Shown here: positions 33,877 through 47,173 of the stretch, one piece after another
Numbering within the stretch: the stretch's first letter is position 1
Layout of the letters: each line of letters starts with the position of its first letter
Assembly: GCA_964007475.1 (NCBI GenBank)
Contig: OZ023273.1
Span: forward strand, 35,152,436-35,216,435
Direction of reading: 5' to 3'
Source: Hybos culiciformis
Taxonomy: Eukaryota; Arthropoda; Insecta; Diptera; Hybotidae
Length of the DNA stretch: 64,000 nucleotides
Made by a program: the position numbers and the translations under genes
The notes under the pieces: generated by a model
Told to the model about the DNA's origin: nothing
Seen by the model: only the letters and a program-made list of their open reading frames with translations
Databases searched by the model: none

Positions 33877-34543
33877 TTCACTTGTTTAAATGTCCAAATA
33901 GCGCCGCCTATGGCCATTTATGGAACGTAGGAGAACATATAAAATTTTTTTTTTCGTGAAATTTGTATGAAAATATGCGATTTGAAATTTTATTTAAGTT
34001 ATAATTAATTAGTTAATTAATAAAAATGAATAGAAAAAATTTTGAGATCTGCGGAATATCATTAGCAAACAATTCTATAGGTAGAAATATTTCCATGCAT
34101 TACTTTTTCATCCAAAATAATTCAAAATCAAAAAGTGTATAAAAAAAAGAACTATTTTTAATTTAAATTTGAAAAACTTACCAATATTATTTAGACTCCA
34201 AATGTATGAGAATTTCCAATAATAACTTTTTTTCACATTTTTATATTTGTTATGAACTGAAAATTGTACTTAATTTTTTTTTTTTTGTTAGGTGTTTTTA
34301 TATTTTGAATTATTTTGGATGAAAAAGTAATGCATGGAAATATTTCTACCTATAGAATTGTTTGCTAATGATATTCCGCAGACCTCAAAATTTTTTCTAT
34401 TCATTTTTATTAATTAACTAATTAATTATAACTTAAATAAAATTTCAAATCGCATATTTTCATACAAATTTCACGAAAAAAAAAATTTTATATGTTCTCC
34501 TACGTTCCATAAATGGCCACGGAGGGACTGTCAAAACAGTGAA
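33877..34543. mobile_element. Long foldback element, copy 2
   Basis: Same family as 7660-8612, starting TTCACTTGTTTAAATGTCC and ending AAACAGTGAA, 667 bp, without the nested 283-bp MITE. The halves are reverse complements apart from a short central loop. Confidence 0.88.
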
Positions 34544-37458
34544 TAAAATCGTACTTGATTAGTATTGGTGCATCACCAACACTAAGATTTATCAGCCGTG
34601 TAGTTGAAATGTAAACAAAACTTTTCGTAGGGATAATAAATAAAAAATTCCCACTAGTTTTCAAATTTTTGTTCGCTTTGTTGGTCGGCAGTAATTTTTT
34701 TTGCCATTTTTAGTTTAGTTTTTTAAATTTAAAAAAAATTTAAATGGAATAATATTGAAGATAAATTAATAAAAAATCAATATTTTATTAGTTTAGTAAA
34801 AAAAAATAATTTTTAACATCCAAAATAAAATAAAAATCCTTCATTGGACAATTTTTTTTCTTAACTACAGGTGGATTTTTACTCGTTTTGTTTTTTTTTT
34901 GTTATAAAAATCAAATGAAAATATTTGTATAAAATTAAATAAGATTTAAATTTATTTCCAAAAATAATTAATAAATAAAAAAATTTAATATCAAAAAATA
35001 AAACGAAAAAAACTTTTTTGTGGGTATAGGTAGAAGGTAGATGCAAACCTATATAAGTAGATGGGTACCCAGGTAGATAAACGTAAGTGCAGTTGACGTA
35101 CACAAGACCGATTTGGACGAAACTTGGTGAGAAAGTAAAACCGGTTCGCCTAAAATTAATATCCCAGAAATTTTCTACCAATAAGCTCTCGTTTCAGAGA
35201 AATGCACCCGCAAAGTTTTCAAATGCTGGGTAGGTATCTACTTGTATTGTAGTAACCAAATTCTTCGTTTTTCATAATATGTAGTTTTTTTAAATAAAAA
35301 TTTGTTGTTCTGAATGGAAGACGGCAGCCGCCTCTTCCAACCCCCTTAAGAAACTTTTGTTTCCCGATTCGGATATCGTTATTGAGTATTTTTAATGTAC
35401 CTGAAGTAGTATGTATACATGTCCCTGATATATAAAAACTTTGAAGGGTCATTTCTCTGAAATGGGAGCATGTCGGTAAAACATGTCTTGGATTTGAATG
35501 TTTGGTTACTGTCTCTACTCTTTCAACAAGTTTCAGAGAAATCGGGATTGTGTGTTAGCTGAACTTTATCCAAAACGTCTAATAAGAGCTAGGTACCAGT
35601 TATGTTTTTACTTTATAGAAACTTTAATTAAATTAATTTGAATTTTTTTAAAATTCATTTAAAATTAAAGATAAATTATTTATATTTGGTATACCTAGAG
35701 CCTAGAAATTATAACAAAAAAAAATTCAATTTACTTTACCAGGATGAAAAAAAAATTATGGATTAAATTTGCTCGATTTATGGAAACTTTCATTTAAACA
35801 AATACGGTTTTTTTTCTTAAAAATTAATATTAATCCTGTAATAAATCACATTTAATAATTAAATTATATTTTTTTGCTTTTAATCCCATTTTACAGATTA
35901 ATCTTTAGGTTTTGTATAGGAAATCTCATAGGGTTTCATACATTTGTTATGATTTTTATGCCTACGAGATGCTGTCTATGATTGTTTTTTTTTTTAATAG
36001 GGGGCTTTTAATTTATGTTGGTATTGATTGGTGGCATTAGATGTCTAAAATTTGACAATCATCTGATCTGATACAAAATTTACAAAAATTTCCAATGGTG
36101 TTGCCAAAAGTAATTTAAGTACATAATTTAAAAAAAAAATAAAAAAATGGAAAGAACATAATTTAAATAAGTAGATACATATGAAAATTTTACAAGTTTA
36201 AAATGATTTTGTCATTTTTTTTATCAATGCATATGATTGTCGCATCGAAGGTTATCCTCCTCTCTTTTTTACCTTCAGCATAGTCATATTCAGTCGTCGT
36301 AATGAATTATTTTTTATACGATGATTATTTTTGATAAAAAGAAACGGAACGGGTATGTATTTTTCAAGCTCATCGACTAATTAAAACTTATTATTTCATC
36401 CCAAACATGAGGAAATTAGGTTTGCTCATAATGTTAAGGAAATTCATACGAAGAAAGTGATTGATTTGATTTTTGAAAGTTCTATTAAGTTGATTATCGG
36501 CTTTAAAATTTTTAATTCATTCATTTATTATTTATTCATAAACATTTATCTAAGAAGGTTGATAAATTTGGCAATACTGATTTTAGAAAAATTTTGAAAT
36601 TATATTTAAAAAAATACATTTTTCACATTTTCAATTTTGAATTTGTTACATAAAATTATTATTATTATTATCAAACTATGTAGTATTGTATGCCCGTCCT
36701 AGGACGTTAGCAATTAGTTGTGGGCGCAAAAAAAAAAATCAAAAGAAAGGAATGTGGCCCAAAAAAAAATATTTTTTTTGGGACGGACAGACGGATCAGT
36801 TTTACTCATTATAAGTATATAAGATTTTAAGTAATAGGTACATACTAAACAATATCTGTATTAAAACAAAACATCATAAGTAAGATCTAAAAACTGAATT
36901 AAGTAGTTTAAACTTGAATGTTAAAAAATAAAAATTGTTAAAAACCTACCTACCTACCACCTGCGACGATACAGTACGAGAGGTCGTATTGCATTCTTGA
37001 AAATAGTATTAGGTATACATCAATAAACCATTTCTTGTTATATTAATAAAAAAGAAAACAATTTTTTTAAACAAAAAAATATGTGAGTCTCGGGACACAC
37101 GGAAGAAGTGAAAATTCATGGCAAGTAGTATTTTCTGGAGCGGCTAAATAAATATTTAAAATGACCAAATGCATATAAGACATGACGCCAATCGATTTTT
37201 TCGCCGGCGACTAGTTAATTTTTGTCCTTCGACTGATGCGGCCAGTCGACTTAACATAACTTGTTTTGGGGGAATTCGGCGGCTTAGAAAAAATTAAACA
37301 AAAAACATTAAAAACCAGCGACTACTTAGATATAAAAATATTTAAAAATTCTAAAATACTTTAGTGGCATAATGGCTTTTAAATTATTTCAAAATGGCTA
37401 GAATTATGGCTGCTTGGCAACACTGTTTGCCAAATGATTTCTACTATATTTTAACGGG
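34544..37458. other. Gene-free interval
   Basis: About 2.9 kb of AT-rich sequence. A less AT-rich patch at 35080-35590 and a GGACGGACAGACGGATCAG motif at 36779 look like old transposon debris. No frame has recognisable content. Confidence 0.5.
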
Positions 37459-37459
37459 C

Positions 37460-37792
37460 TGTCTACATTACCGATTTAGAATCGCGCGTATTTATGAATG
37501 TATTCTATTTTTTCTGTTTCATTTATTAGTATTTATAAATCAATATGCCACTGGGTTAGATTTAAAGCATGCGATTTTTATACATTTTTCCAAATTTTAC
37601 CATTTTACTTGACTTAAATTTCAAATTAATAAAAAAAAGCAAAATTTGTGAGAAATGTCAAAAAATACGCATGTTGAAAAATTATTCAAAATCAGCATGC
37701 GTATTTTGCAGCGATTTTGGATTTTGTATAAAGATACACGAATACATTTAAAGAACAAAATCTCATGCAGGAAAAATACGCTAATGTAGACA
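37460..37792. mobile_element. Putative MITE with TGTCTACATTA ends
   Basis: TGTCTACATTA at 37460 and its inverse ending at 37792; an internal hairpin AATACGCATG...CATGCGTATT at about 37665-37706. Target duplication not resolved. Confidence 0.5.
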
Positions 37793-38718
37793 CCTAGTAA
37801 GCTGTAAACACAATTCCGGTTACAACTATATTATTAGCGACAATAATGTATGAAAAAACAGCAGCGTGGCTTAAATCATGTTTTCTTTTTGTTGCCCGAA
37901 AAGTTTAACCTAAAATAACTTTTTAAATATGACTGAAAAATTTCATGTTTAAGTATTAGTACTTCTTCTGAAAATGAATTGGAATAAAAATATTCTACAT
38001 GCATTGCATTAATGGAATTTAATGGCAAAAATAATTTATACTAACAACTCAATTACAAATTACTTCAAAAAAAAAATCTGTTTTAGTTAAAATAGCATTT
38101 TCAAATATGCCTGCATAATTTGACATTAGTATTTCTTCCGAAAAGTAATTGTAATAAAATTATTCCTCCTGCATTTTATTAGTGTAATTTAATGTCAAAA
38201 ATAAATTACACTAACAAACTAAAAATTACATTAAGAAAAATTAATATCAAAAATAAATTATCCACAAAATAGGTGCATGTGGAACATTTTTATTCAGAAT
38301 ACATATTTGTATTCCAAAAACTTTTTGAAAATTAGCACTAACAATTAATAAATGAAATATTTTTTTTATTATTGTTTAAAATAAATTTCCCTTTCAATCG
38401 AAAAAAAAAATAGTATTTTCTACTTTAATTCTGAGCCAATATAGAGTAGGTTATTGCGCTGATAAGCTTCATTAAGTTGCTAGCGGCTGTCGGTTTTATC
38501 ATCAGCTGACACATAAATTTTTTCTTTTTTTTTTTGACATTCGGCGTTACATTTTTGACACTCGGCGTTACATTTTTGACACTTACATTTTTTTCACTCT
38601 CAATCAAAATGCCTCTAAAGAAGTTTCACTTCAAAAAAAAAAAACTTTCAACAACTTTGATAGATGATTAGCATTTCGGGGGGACGTTCCCATTCCCACA
38701 AAATTACAAATCTTAGTA

Positions 38719-38901
38719 TAGTACGATTCAAATCACTTGACCAATCCGTTATGCAAAGCTTTCCCTTTCCATTAAAAAATGCATACAAAATTTAGGGGAA
38801 ATTATTTAAGAAAAAAGCTCATGCAATTTTTGTATAATAATTTTATTCAAATTTTACCCTCTCTTAAAAGCTCATTGGTCAAGTGATTTGAATCGTACTA
38901 T
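38719..38901. mobile_element. MITE with TAGTACGATTCAAATCACTT ends
   Basis: Left TAGTACGATTCAAATCACTT and right inverse (27 or more paired bases), bordered by TA on both sides. Tc1/mariner-like TA duplication is possible but two bases is weak evidence. Confidence 0.6.
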
Positions 38902-38933
38902 ATCTAATGCGACATCTCTAATACTATTTACAT

Positions 38934-39246
38934 AAAGGAAGTATAAATAGAGAAACTAGTCCCATACAAAAAATGCAAATACAAATAGTGAAACAAAAAA
39001 TCCATATCACAACCCCATGAGCTTTTTTTTTGTATTTTTTGAGAATTCCACTCTCACAAAAGCTTTTAAAACTTTAAAAATTGTATAGAACTGTTGTTAT
39101 TTTTAAAGTTTTAAAAGCTTTTGTGAGAGTGGAATTCTCAAAAAATACAAAAAAAAAGCTCATGGGGTTGTGATATGGATTTTTTGTTTCACTATTTGTA
39201 TTTGCATTTTTTGTATGGGACTAGTTTCTCTATTTATACTTCCTTT
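38934..39246. mobile_element. Near-perfect 313-bp hairpin element, copy 1
   Basis: Starts AAAGGAAGTATAAATAGAGA; the two arms are reverse complements almost base for base around a short loop at about 39090. A transcript would be an extended double-stranded RNA. Confidence 0.88.
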
Positions 39247-39472
39247 GTGCTATTTATTTCATTTATTTAGTCCCTAAAATATTTCACTTTTTGCGAAGAT
39301 GAAACTTATGAAACTAGGCGTTATGGAAAATATTTTGTTGCTGAACTGAATTGATAGAAGACAACAGAAATTAGTTACTATTATTTTTATTTCATAGAAA
39401 TAAATATAGCAAATTCTTCAATAAATTAAGCAATAATATTTTCAAATTGCGTGTTTAAAGTCCTGTCAAAAA

Positions 39473-39769
39473 GCATGTATATAAAGAGGAATCAGTCCCA
39501 TACAAAAAAAAGAATTAAAATAGTGAAACAAAAAATCCATATCACAACCCCATGAGCTTTTTTTTGTATTTTTTGAGAATTCCACTCTCACGAAAGCTTT
39601 TAAAACTCTCAAAATAACAACAGTTCTATACAATTTTGAAAGTTTTAAAAGCTTTTGTGAGAGTGGAATTCTCAAAAAAAAAAAAAAAAGCTCATGGGGT
39701 TGTGATATGGATTTTTTGTTTCACTATTCTTTTTTTTTGTATGGGACTGATTCCTCTTTATATACATGC
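39473..39769. mobile_element. Related 297-bp hairpin element, copy 2
   Basis: Starts GCATGTATATAAAGAGGAAT and shares the inner arm CCATATCACAACCCCATGAG with copy 1 while the outer 20-25 bp differ. Arms are again nearly perfect inverses. Confidence 0.88.
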
Positions 39770-39772
39770 TTT

Positions 39773-41398
39773 CTGATCCTGTTCCTGTGCTAAAAGTACA
39801 CAGTACGTAGGTAACTGTAACCTTTTTAACTTCAAATACCTATTCTATTTAATTTATTTCATTCAACATTTTTTTGTTAGGTACAAGTATCTTAAAATCT
39901 AATTACCTACCAAGTATCTTAAAATCTAATTACTGAGTTTTGAAAAAAATTCTACGGAAGAATTTATTATTATGTTTTTTTTTTTTTCAAAATTCAATAT
40001 CTCAGTAATCCTTTGATAGTTTTTCAAGTTCTAGGGCTTTTTGAATAGGTAATTAAAAGTTGGATTTATGGTAACCGAAAGTTGGACAACCTCAAAAATG
40101 CTGTAAAACGCACCGTTTTCGAGATATTTGCCAAAAACTAAAAATTTACTCTTTTGTTCTCTTTTAAAGAGATCAAAATATGGCATCCCTTATGTAGATA
40201 ACCAAATTCCATTGCATCTATGTAACTATTTTAAGGAATTGGTAGACAGAAAATTATATTAATCTTATTAAATTTAAGGATATTGGATATATATAACATC
40301 AGTAGAAAATTTGCAGATATAAAAGAAATTATGAACAGACAATAGAAGATATTTAGAACATTTTTTCAGGAATTCATTCCATTCCAGCAGGCGTGATTTA
40401 TTCCTAAAAAAGTTAAAAATATAATAAAAACTGAGCAAGAAGCAATCTGGTGAAGAACCAGCAAACTATTTTTAATTTAGCTTACCATTTCCCATATTTA
40501 TTTATTTCAATCAATGAAATTTAATAATTTAATAAATTTTTTTATTAGTTTAAAATTAATATTTTATTAAAATTTTGCTTTTAGATTTAGTTTTTTTTTG
40601 TAATTTGTAAAATTTATTATACGTCAGGACAACACAATAAACACAAAATCACTACTCAAAATAAATGTGAGTGTTGCCAATGTGTTTTTAAACAATGGAT
40701 AAAATCAATTCACAATCATAATACTCACTCAAAATATTCTCAAATTATATTAGCCATTTTCACTTCGACATTTAATTATTTTCAACAATCGCGAAGTTAT
40801 ACATTTTATTCCACATTGTTACTTTTTTCCACACAAATCTTTTACAGGCCACCGGTTTTAATATTTTTTTTAAAATCAAGGTACCTACCTGTTTGGAAAA
40901 TCCATTACAAAAATTTATTTCTTAATGGTTTTGCAATTTTTTTAAATAAATAAAGATTTAAAACTTTATTATTACTGCAATTGTTATTGTGTTTGTTTTG
41001 TTTTCATCTTTTATGAATTATTTTATAATTTTATTTTAAGTTCTTTTTCTTGTACTCTAACAATAATTTGTATAAGCCTTGAATGGCTTTTTTATTGTCA
41101 TATGAATAAATAAATAAATAAATTTTATGTTCCGTTCCATGAAACTTTTATTGATTTGAGTGGTGTTGTTGAGTTTGAGTGTAACTAGAATATTATTGTT
41201 TATAAATATAAACTGTCTTCTCACTCATTTTCATTTTATCTCAATACAATTCAAATCAACAAAACTAAAAAACTTAAATTTTGCATTTTGTTTAGTAGAA
41301 GTAGATGACATTTTAATTTTCTGTTTGATTTATGGATTAATTTTCAAAGAATCTATTTCCATTTACCTTCAAAACGATATTAGTTATTTATAATTTTA
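39773..41398. other. Gene-free interval upstream of gene D
   Basis: AT-rich, with a short direct repeat TATCTTAAAATCTAATTAC at about 39888-39935. The region just before 41399 is presumably the gene D promoter. Confidence 0.5.
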
Positions 41399-43553
41399 AT
41401 GGATAATTTAGACGATATTGTTGACATAGTGACAGTGATTCGACCAGAAGGTAAGCATCGGCATTCGTAATCGTAACAAAATCATTTTTTTTGTTTTTGA
41501 AAACAATAAAGAACGTTTTGCGTTTTTTTTTAAATTACCTTGTAGGTAGTGTGGTTGTCCTTGTAGTCGAGAATCCGGACTACAAATATAATTTAATCGC
41601 CTAATAATTAAGTAAGTTTTATGTGTCTACATTGAAGTTATTTTACTGTTTATTAAACTCTCGTCTTCTTTTGTAAAACTATAAAGCATTAATTAATTCA
41701 CTTAAAATGTTAACTCGAATTGCAATCAAATCAACAGCCACAAGTAAACCTATATATTCCTTAATTCTATAGTTGTGTACTGTTAAATTCTGATACATTC
41801 CACAAAATTGGACTTAACTCTAACTCGTTTACGGGGCTACATTGGTTGGTCCAAATTAATTTAAAAAAAAAAAAATTTCTCATTTTGTTTCTATAATTGA
41901 AAGATCTAGATATCTAATTACTTACCTACCCACAGATCAAATTGCAGTTGTAGGGTAGGTACAAACAACATATACCTACTCATAACAAAATATATTCATA
42001 ACAAAGCTGATTTTTTTTTTCGACCATTTTCGTTTGTAATATTTCCGAATTTTAGATGTTACTGCTGACGATGTTGCAGGTGATGTTGCTGAAGATGATG
42101 AGCCAGAATGGGAATTAATGTCAGTTCTACCAATGTCGCAGTGTAGAAATAAAAAATACAACAGTAAAATTTGGGATTACTTTGGTCAACTTATGAGAGA
42201 ATCAATATGTGTGGATAATAGAAACTTTTATTGTTCAATTTGTTTTGAAAGTAAGTTGGTAATACATTCTTTACAATAATTTTGAGTTTTAAAGTTTAGA
42301 AGTTATTTATAAAGAAAATTTTTTTAAATATTACACCCTATTATTATACCATTGATTAATAATACTATAAGATTAGTTTCTTACATTATATTAAATAAAC
42401 CATTTTTTTAAATAGGAAACTAAATAAAATACAATTAATACATTGATAAACAGTATTTTATTCTATTTTACCTTCAATTTTAAAAATATTTGGAGAAAAA
42501 TGTGGAAAACAAAATTTTTAAAAAAACTTATTCATAGGTATTATTAATCAATGGTATTAATTTATTTAACTAAAGTTACGATTTTATTTTAGACCGCAAA
42601 TTTAAACAGTATTCAGCAACAACTGGAACAAGTAATCTTTATTTTCATGTGAAATCATGTCATGGTGTTGTTCCCGAAAAATCAGTACCAAAACAAAGAA
42701 CAGAACCAGCAAAATTAGACCCATCTAAAGTGAAGTATATTGAAACTTCTGATATGTCCTTTACGGACAAATATAATTCTTTTCATGAAAGTTTTGTCAA
42801 AAACGACGATTCCATATCCCAAATACCAATAACCGAAGATTCAGAGTTAATAAGGTCGGTGGAGGCTTCTACGGCTGATGTTTTTGCTGATTATGATCGG
42901 TTATTCATTTTATCTTTAGGTAAGTTACTACTTTTTTTTTTAATACTAGAAAATTGTAGAACTATTAGGTATACTATTAGACTTAAATCGACGCAAATAC
43001 GCAAATATAAGGACTAAGAGAACGATCAAACACTTTTTTTTTTGAATAAATTTTTTTTAATATGATTGCTCTGGAAGAAGGTACCGTATTATGAAGATTT
43101 TTCTGGCTCTTCAGAAACAAAATCAACTATCAGAAACACTGAAATAATTTGTGACAACTATTTTACATTAGTATTAGTATTAGTTTTAGAAATAGTAAGA
43201 ATAGTGAATTTGGAAATTTTTCTTATCTTTAATTAAAAATTCACTTACACTTAGTTAAACTTTGTTTTTAATTTTTAGTTAAAGAATTCAGAAAAGTTCC
43301 TGAAGAAAATCGACTAGATTGTAGATCCGCAATAATAGAAATATTAAGGAAATACCAAAAAGCATCCTCACCTACCCAAGAACCGACACAATTTCAAGAA
43401 AACGTAGAAGAATATATTACATCAGTCGAAGGAAATGAATTTCAATCTTACACAATAATAGCACATGTGGATGACGAAAGTTCTAACATTATTGAAATGG
43501 AAAGCGAGAGTTTAGATGCAGTAGAATATGTTGAAATAGAAGAATATTGTTGA
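41399..43553 (+). CDS. BED zinc-finger / BESS-domain protein D
   Basis: Exons 41399-41450, 42056-42250, 42593-42919 and 43279-43553 join in phase to 282 codons. The acidic leader leads to EWELMSVLPMSQC, then the BED finger: WDYFGQLMRES, Cys77-x2-Cys80 (CSIC) and His101-x4-His106 (HVKSCH), split by an intron as in gene A. DYDRLFILSL, spliced to VKEFRKVPEENRL, forms the BESS motif (about residues 179-217), followed by a long acidic tail. Exon 1 and exon 2 end in the same phase as in gene A, showing common descent. A nuclear DNA-binding role is inferred from the domains. Confidence 0.88.
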
Positions 43554-43948
43554 AACCAAATATTCTTCAACTATATTAAATATTAAATGAATTATTTTGG
43601 AATGCAAAAAACATTAATTCAAAATTTTAATGAATTAATTGAAAATTTCAGCGTTTTATTTTTTTTTTTTAAGTCTCCGTATGACCTTTTTTTATGTCCC
43701 ACTCCCAATACGAGCATTCAAATTAAAAAAAAAATTATTTGATTTGAATGGTGAAAACTAGAAAAGCAATTGGGGCTCAAAATACTTATTATACATTCAT
43801 TTTTTTTTTTTTAAAGACGCATATCCAAATATTGAGATATTTTATTTAATTTTTTTTTCATAAAACGCTTGACAAATATGCATTCTTAAAACCTAAAACA
43901 AATAAAAAATTCAATAGCTTATTTGTAATTCAGAATTTTACTGCCTTC

Positions 43949-45206
43949 TTAACATTTATCAAATTCATCATCAATATATTTGCTAACTTCATTTATTGCT
44001 ATTTTAGTTAATTCTGTGGAAGATGTTAACTCTTGCAGAATAAATTTTTGTAAAACTTCAGATCTAAGTTGAGTTATTTTATATCTTGACAAAATTATTT
44101 CCAGTTCATTTTTTAAATGAGGCCCTATTTTCATTTCCATACAATGTTTTAAATAACTGCACTTTTTATTCTTTAATTCAATCAATTGTATTTGAAGCTT
44201 TTGACGCTTTTCCTCGAGAGCCATTATTAACAGTTGCTGTTGTTCTAAATTGAAAATTTCAGGTCGCCTTTGTTTTAAATTTTCTGTGTATTCCACAATG
44301 GGTTGAGTACATGTCATTATTTGATTAACAATGCTTTCTCGTATTGAATTTCTTTCTGTAAAACCCAGATCCAGATTTTCTGAATCAATTCCTAAAAATA
44401 ATTTTAAGTTTACTTCGAATCAGATAGAACAAATTTGTATAATACAATCTGTATCAAAGTGTATTATGGCACATAGACCGGTCGGTAATCTCGGCTGTTT
44501 CCAGGTCGGAAATGTGAGTATTATCAGAAAAGTTACGGGGAAGACACTTTTCATTTTAAATGACTTCATATTGAAAAAAAAAACTCCCGGCCGGTCTGCT
44601 GCCATAATACACACCCTTATTTTTATATCTACACAATATAGGTATACATGAAAATGAGATTTCCTACACAGAAATTACAAAAGATTTTGAAATAATAAGG
44701 TAGGTACCTACCTACCCAATTTATCTGTTATCTTTTGAGGTAATTCTATAATTAGACCTTATTGAAAAATTCGGCACCTAGTTATTGAAATTTTAGTTTG
44801 AGGGTCTTGTAATTTTAACATTATAGGTACTTCGAGATATTACTTACCTATGTATGTACCAGTACGTATCTTTCTTATTCAAATGGTTTTTGGAAAATAC
44901 CTAGTCGTCGTGATGATGAATTAAAATGAAGCCAACTAAAGTAGGTAGGTATAAATAAAAAAAAAATTACCCACCTAGAATATTTATTTCTTCATCCAGT
45001 TTTAAAAAGTTTTGAATCAATAACAATTTGATTGACTTTTTTAAATCGTTTGGAGGTGGAGGATCCTCCAGATTAGATTTCTGTGTTGACATTTTTTGTA
45101 AGATTGCTATAATAAATTTTAATTTATAAATTTCTTTAATTTCTTCATTTCGAATTTTTGTTGATTGTATTTTTGTTGAATTCGCAAATTCTGAATATTC
45201 CGACAT
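43949..45206 (-). CDS. Unrecognised coiled-coil protein, 224 aa
   Basis: Minus-strand exons 44975-45206 and 43949-44391 join in phase to 224 codons; the start is the ATG of MSEYSEFANS. The sequence is rich in Lys, Glu, Leu and Ile with a heptad-like stretch LEEKRQKLQIQLIELKNKK, and lacks a signal peptide or membrane segment. DPPPPNDLKKS sits near residue 55. I do not recognise the family; the length and helical character would suit a small structural subunit such as a spindle or kinetochore component, but nothing in the sequence proves that. Its 5' end faces FKBP2 across about 700 bp. The intron contains a MITE. Confidence 0.7.
44459..44612. mobile_element. 154-bp MITE in the intron of the coiled-coil gene
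   Basis: Left GTGTATTATGGCACATAGAC and right inverse, both followed inward by ACCGGYCGG. No clear target duplication. Confidence 0.7.
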
Positions 45207-45905
45207 TATTTTTAAATAGTTCAATTTAATGAAAGTTTTTTAGTTTTAAAAATTCTGCTTCCTTAAATCCAAATTCAATTTAAAAACTTTAAACAATCAT
45301 TTGCATCAGTTGAAAAATTGAAAATGCAAGTAGTTGCCGCTTGAACTATTTTTAACTTAATGGAGTAGGTACATAAGCCTATTTCACTTTTCACTGAGTG
45401 AGTTCAATGAAATATAATTTAGTCGACTCGTCTACTTTTTTTAACTTTTGTTTTTGTCTTTATTGTCAAATAATATATTTTTTTTCTTTTTTTAAAAAAA
45501 TAAAATAAAATAAAATCTGCTTTTTTTCTAATTTTTTGACAAAGGCTTTCCATACCGATTAAAATGTTCGTTGCTCGGTTTTTCAACTAAAGCCACAGCT
45601 TAACTATATCAAGAGCAGCTCTCGAATTATAACCGCACGGCACGACTTGTTAATTTTATGTTGCTAGCGCATAAGCAGTTTCACTATTAATTTTGACATT
45701 CTGCTACCCTTTTGACACTTATCTTTTGTGTACACATAAAACAGTTCTATTATTAACATTAACTATTTGTATTTATTTAAACTTTTTTAAAAAAGTTCTT
45801 TTTATTTTGAAAAATATACGTATTATAATTTTATAAGATATTAAGAAGAGGGTTTTAGTTTAAGTTATTCTTCAAAAAAAAAAAAAATTATTAATAATAT
45901 TCATA
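45207..45905. promoter_or_regulatory. Presumed bidirectional promoter region
   Basis: About 700 bp between the divergent starts of the coiled-coil gene and FKBP2. No element boundaries were recognised, and no TATA or initiator motif could be fixed. Confidence 0.35.
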
Positions 45906-47030
45906 ATGAATTTCATTTATATTTATTTTATTGTATTTGGAGTATTTTTGGATTTTATTGTGGTTGCTGATGAACCAAAAGTAAAAATTGGCATTAAAAA
46001 AAGGGTGGATGATTGCACTTCAAAAACACGAAAAAATGATTTTATTCACGTTCACTATAAGGTAATATTGTCGAGAGATGAAATATTATTGTATTTGCGA
46101 TATGCAACATATAAATTAGACCTACCACTCATCATTATATTTATATTAATAATACCCAAACCTCAGCAATTAGAATTAGTTCAAAATGAGACAATACATT
46201 TCACTAATCTCTTAGTTACAACAGCCTTCAAAAAGAAAATAATGACGTGTTTCTTAAAGGTATCAATTTTTTAGCCCTTTATTATCTCTACTGTTTTTTT
46301 TATTCAGAAAAAATGAAAGCGTAGTCAGGCTATGTTATAAATTACCATGACTTCTTGACAAATATTTTAATGTTAAAAATGGTTTTATTTTTATTACAAT
46401 TTTATTTTTACAAAGGGAACGCTACAATCAGACGGTAGTGAATTTGATAGCAGCTATTCAAGAGGTTTGTGTTTAATTTTACTAGTTTTAAAAAATTCTT
46501 TATTTATTCATTCAATACATTTAAATCAAACTTTGTGTTAAGCTAAAATTTGTTTTGTACTTTTGTTTTTGCTTCTTTCTTTTGGGTATACAAAACGTAA
46601 TGAAAAATGATAAATCCTTATCGATTTCAAGCTAAAGGAGAAATTAACACATTTTTTTCTTCATAGTTTTGGATGGATTATAAAATTTCTGTAGACTTTA
46701 GTATTGAATTAAAAATAAATAAAATAACATTCTTCAAGAACTTGCGAAATGTATTGAATTGAGAAATTTTTTTTTCGCCAAACATTTTAAATTGATTTGT
46801 TAAAACTTTTTTTTTCAGGAAACCCTTTTACTTTTAAATTAGGAGCTGGACAAGTTATTAAAGGTTGGGACCAAGGCTTACTTGGAATGTGTGAAGGTGA
46901 AAAACGTCGTTTAGTCATTCCACCAGAATTAGGATATGGTAAAAGTGGTTCAGGATCGAAAATTCCGCCAGATTCAACATTAGTTTTTGAGGTTGAGCTT
47001 GTTAAAATTGAAAAACGTGAAGATTTGTAG
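45906..47030 (+). CDS. FKBP2: FK506-binding protein 2, ER peptidyl-prolyl isomerase
   Basis: Exons 45906-46061, 46416-46464 and 46819-47030 join in phase to 138 codons (human FKBP2 is about 142). A signal peptide ends near IVVADEPKV. The FKBP fold is complete: [70 protein letters not shown], including the Trp-floored pocket (VIKGWD). The protein ends in REDL, a KDEL-like ER retention signal. It should catalyse proline isomerisation in the ER lumen. Its stop is 143 bp from the stop of convergent TAF12. Confidence 0.96.
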
Positions 47031-47173
47031 ATTCAATTATTTCAATATATCTATTTCCAACTTCTTTTGAAACTGTGTTTGAAGTTATAAATTCCTTTTT
47101 TTGGTTATTTAAATTTATATTTAATTTGTATTTTGAATAAAAAAAATCTTAACTAAAAAATACAAATTTCATT

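Noticed and set aside
41160..41393. A 77-aa hydrophobic frame upstream of gene D
   Set aside because: No homology or Cys/charge pattern; AT-rich chance frame just before the gene D start.
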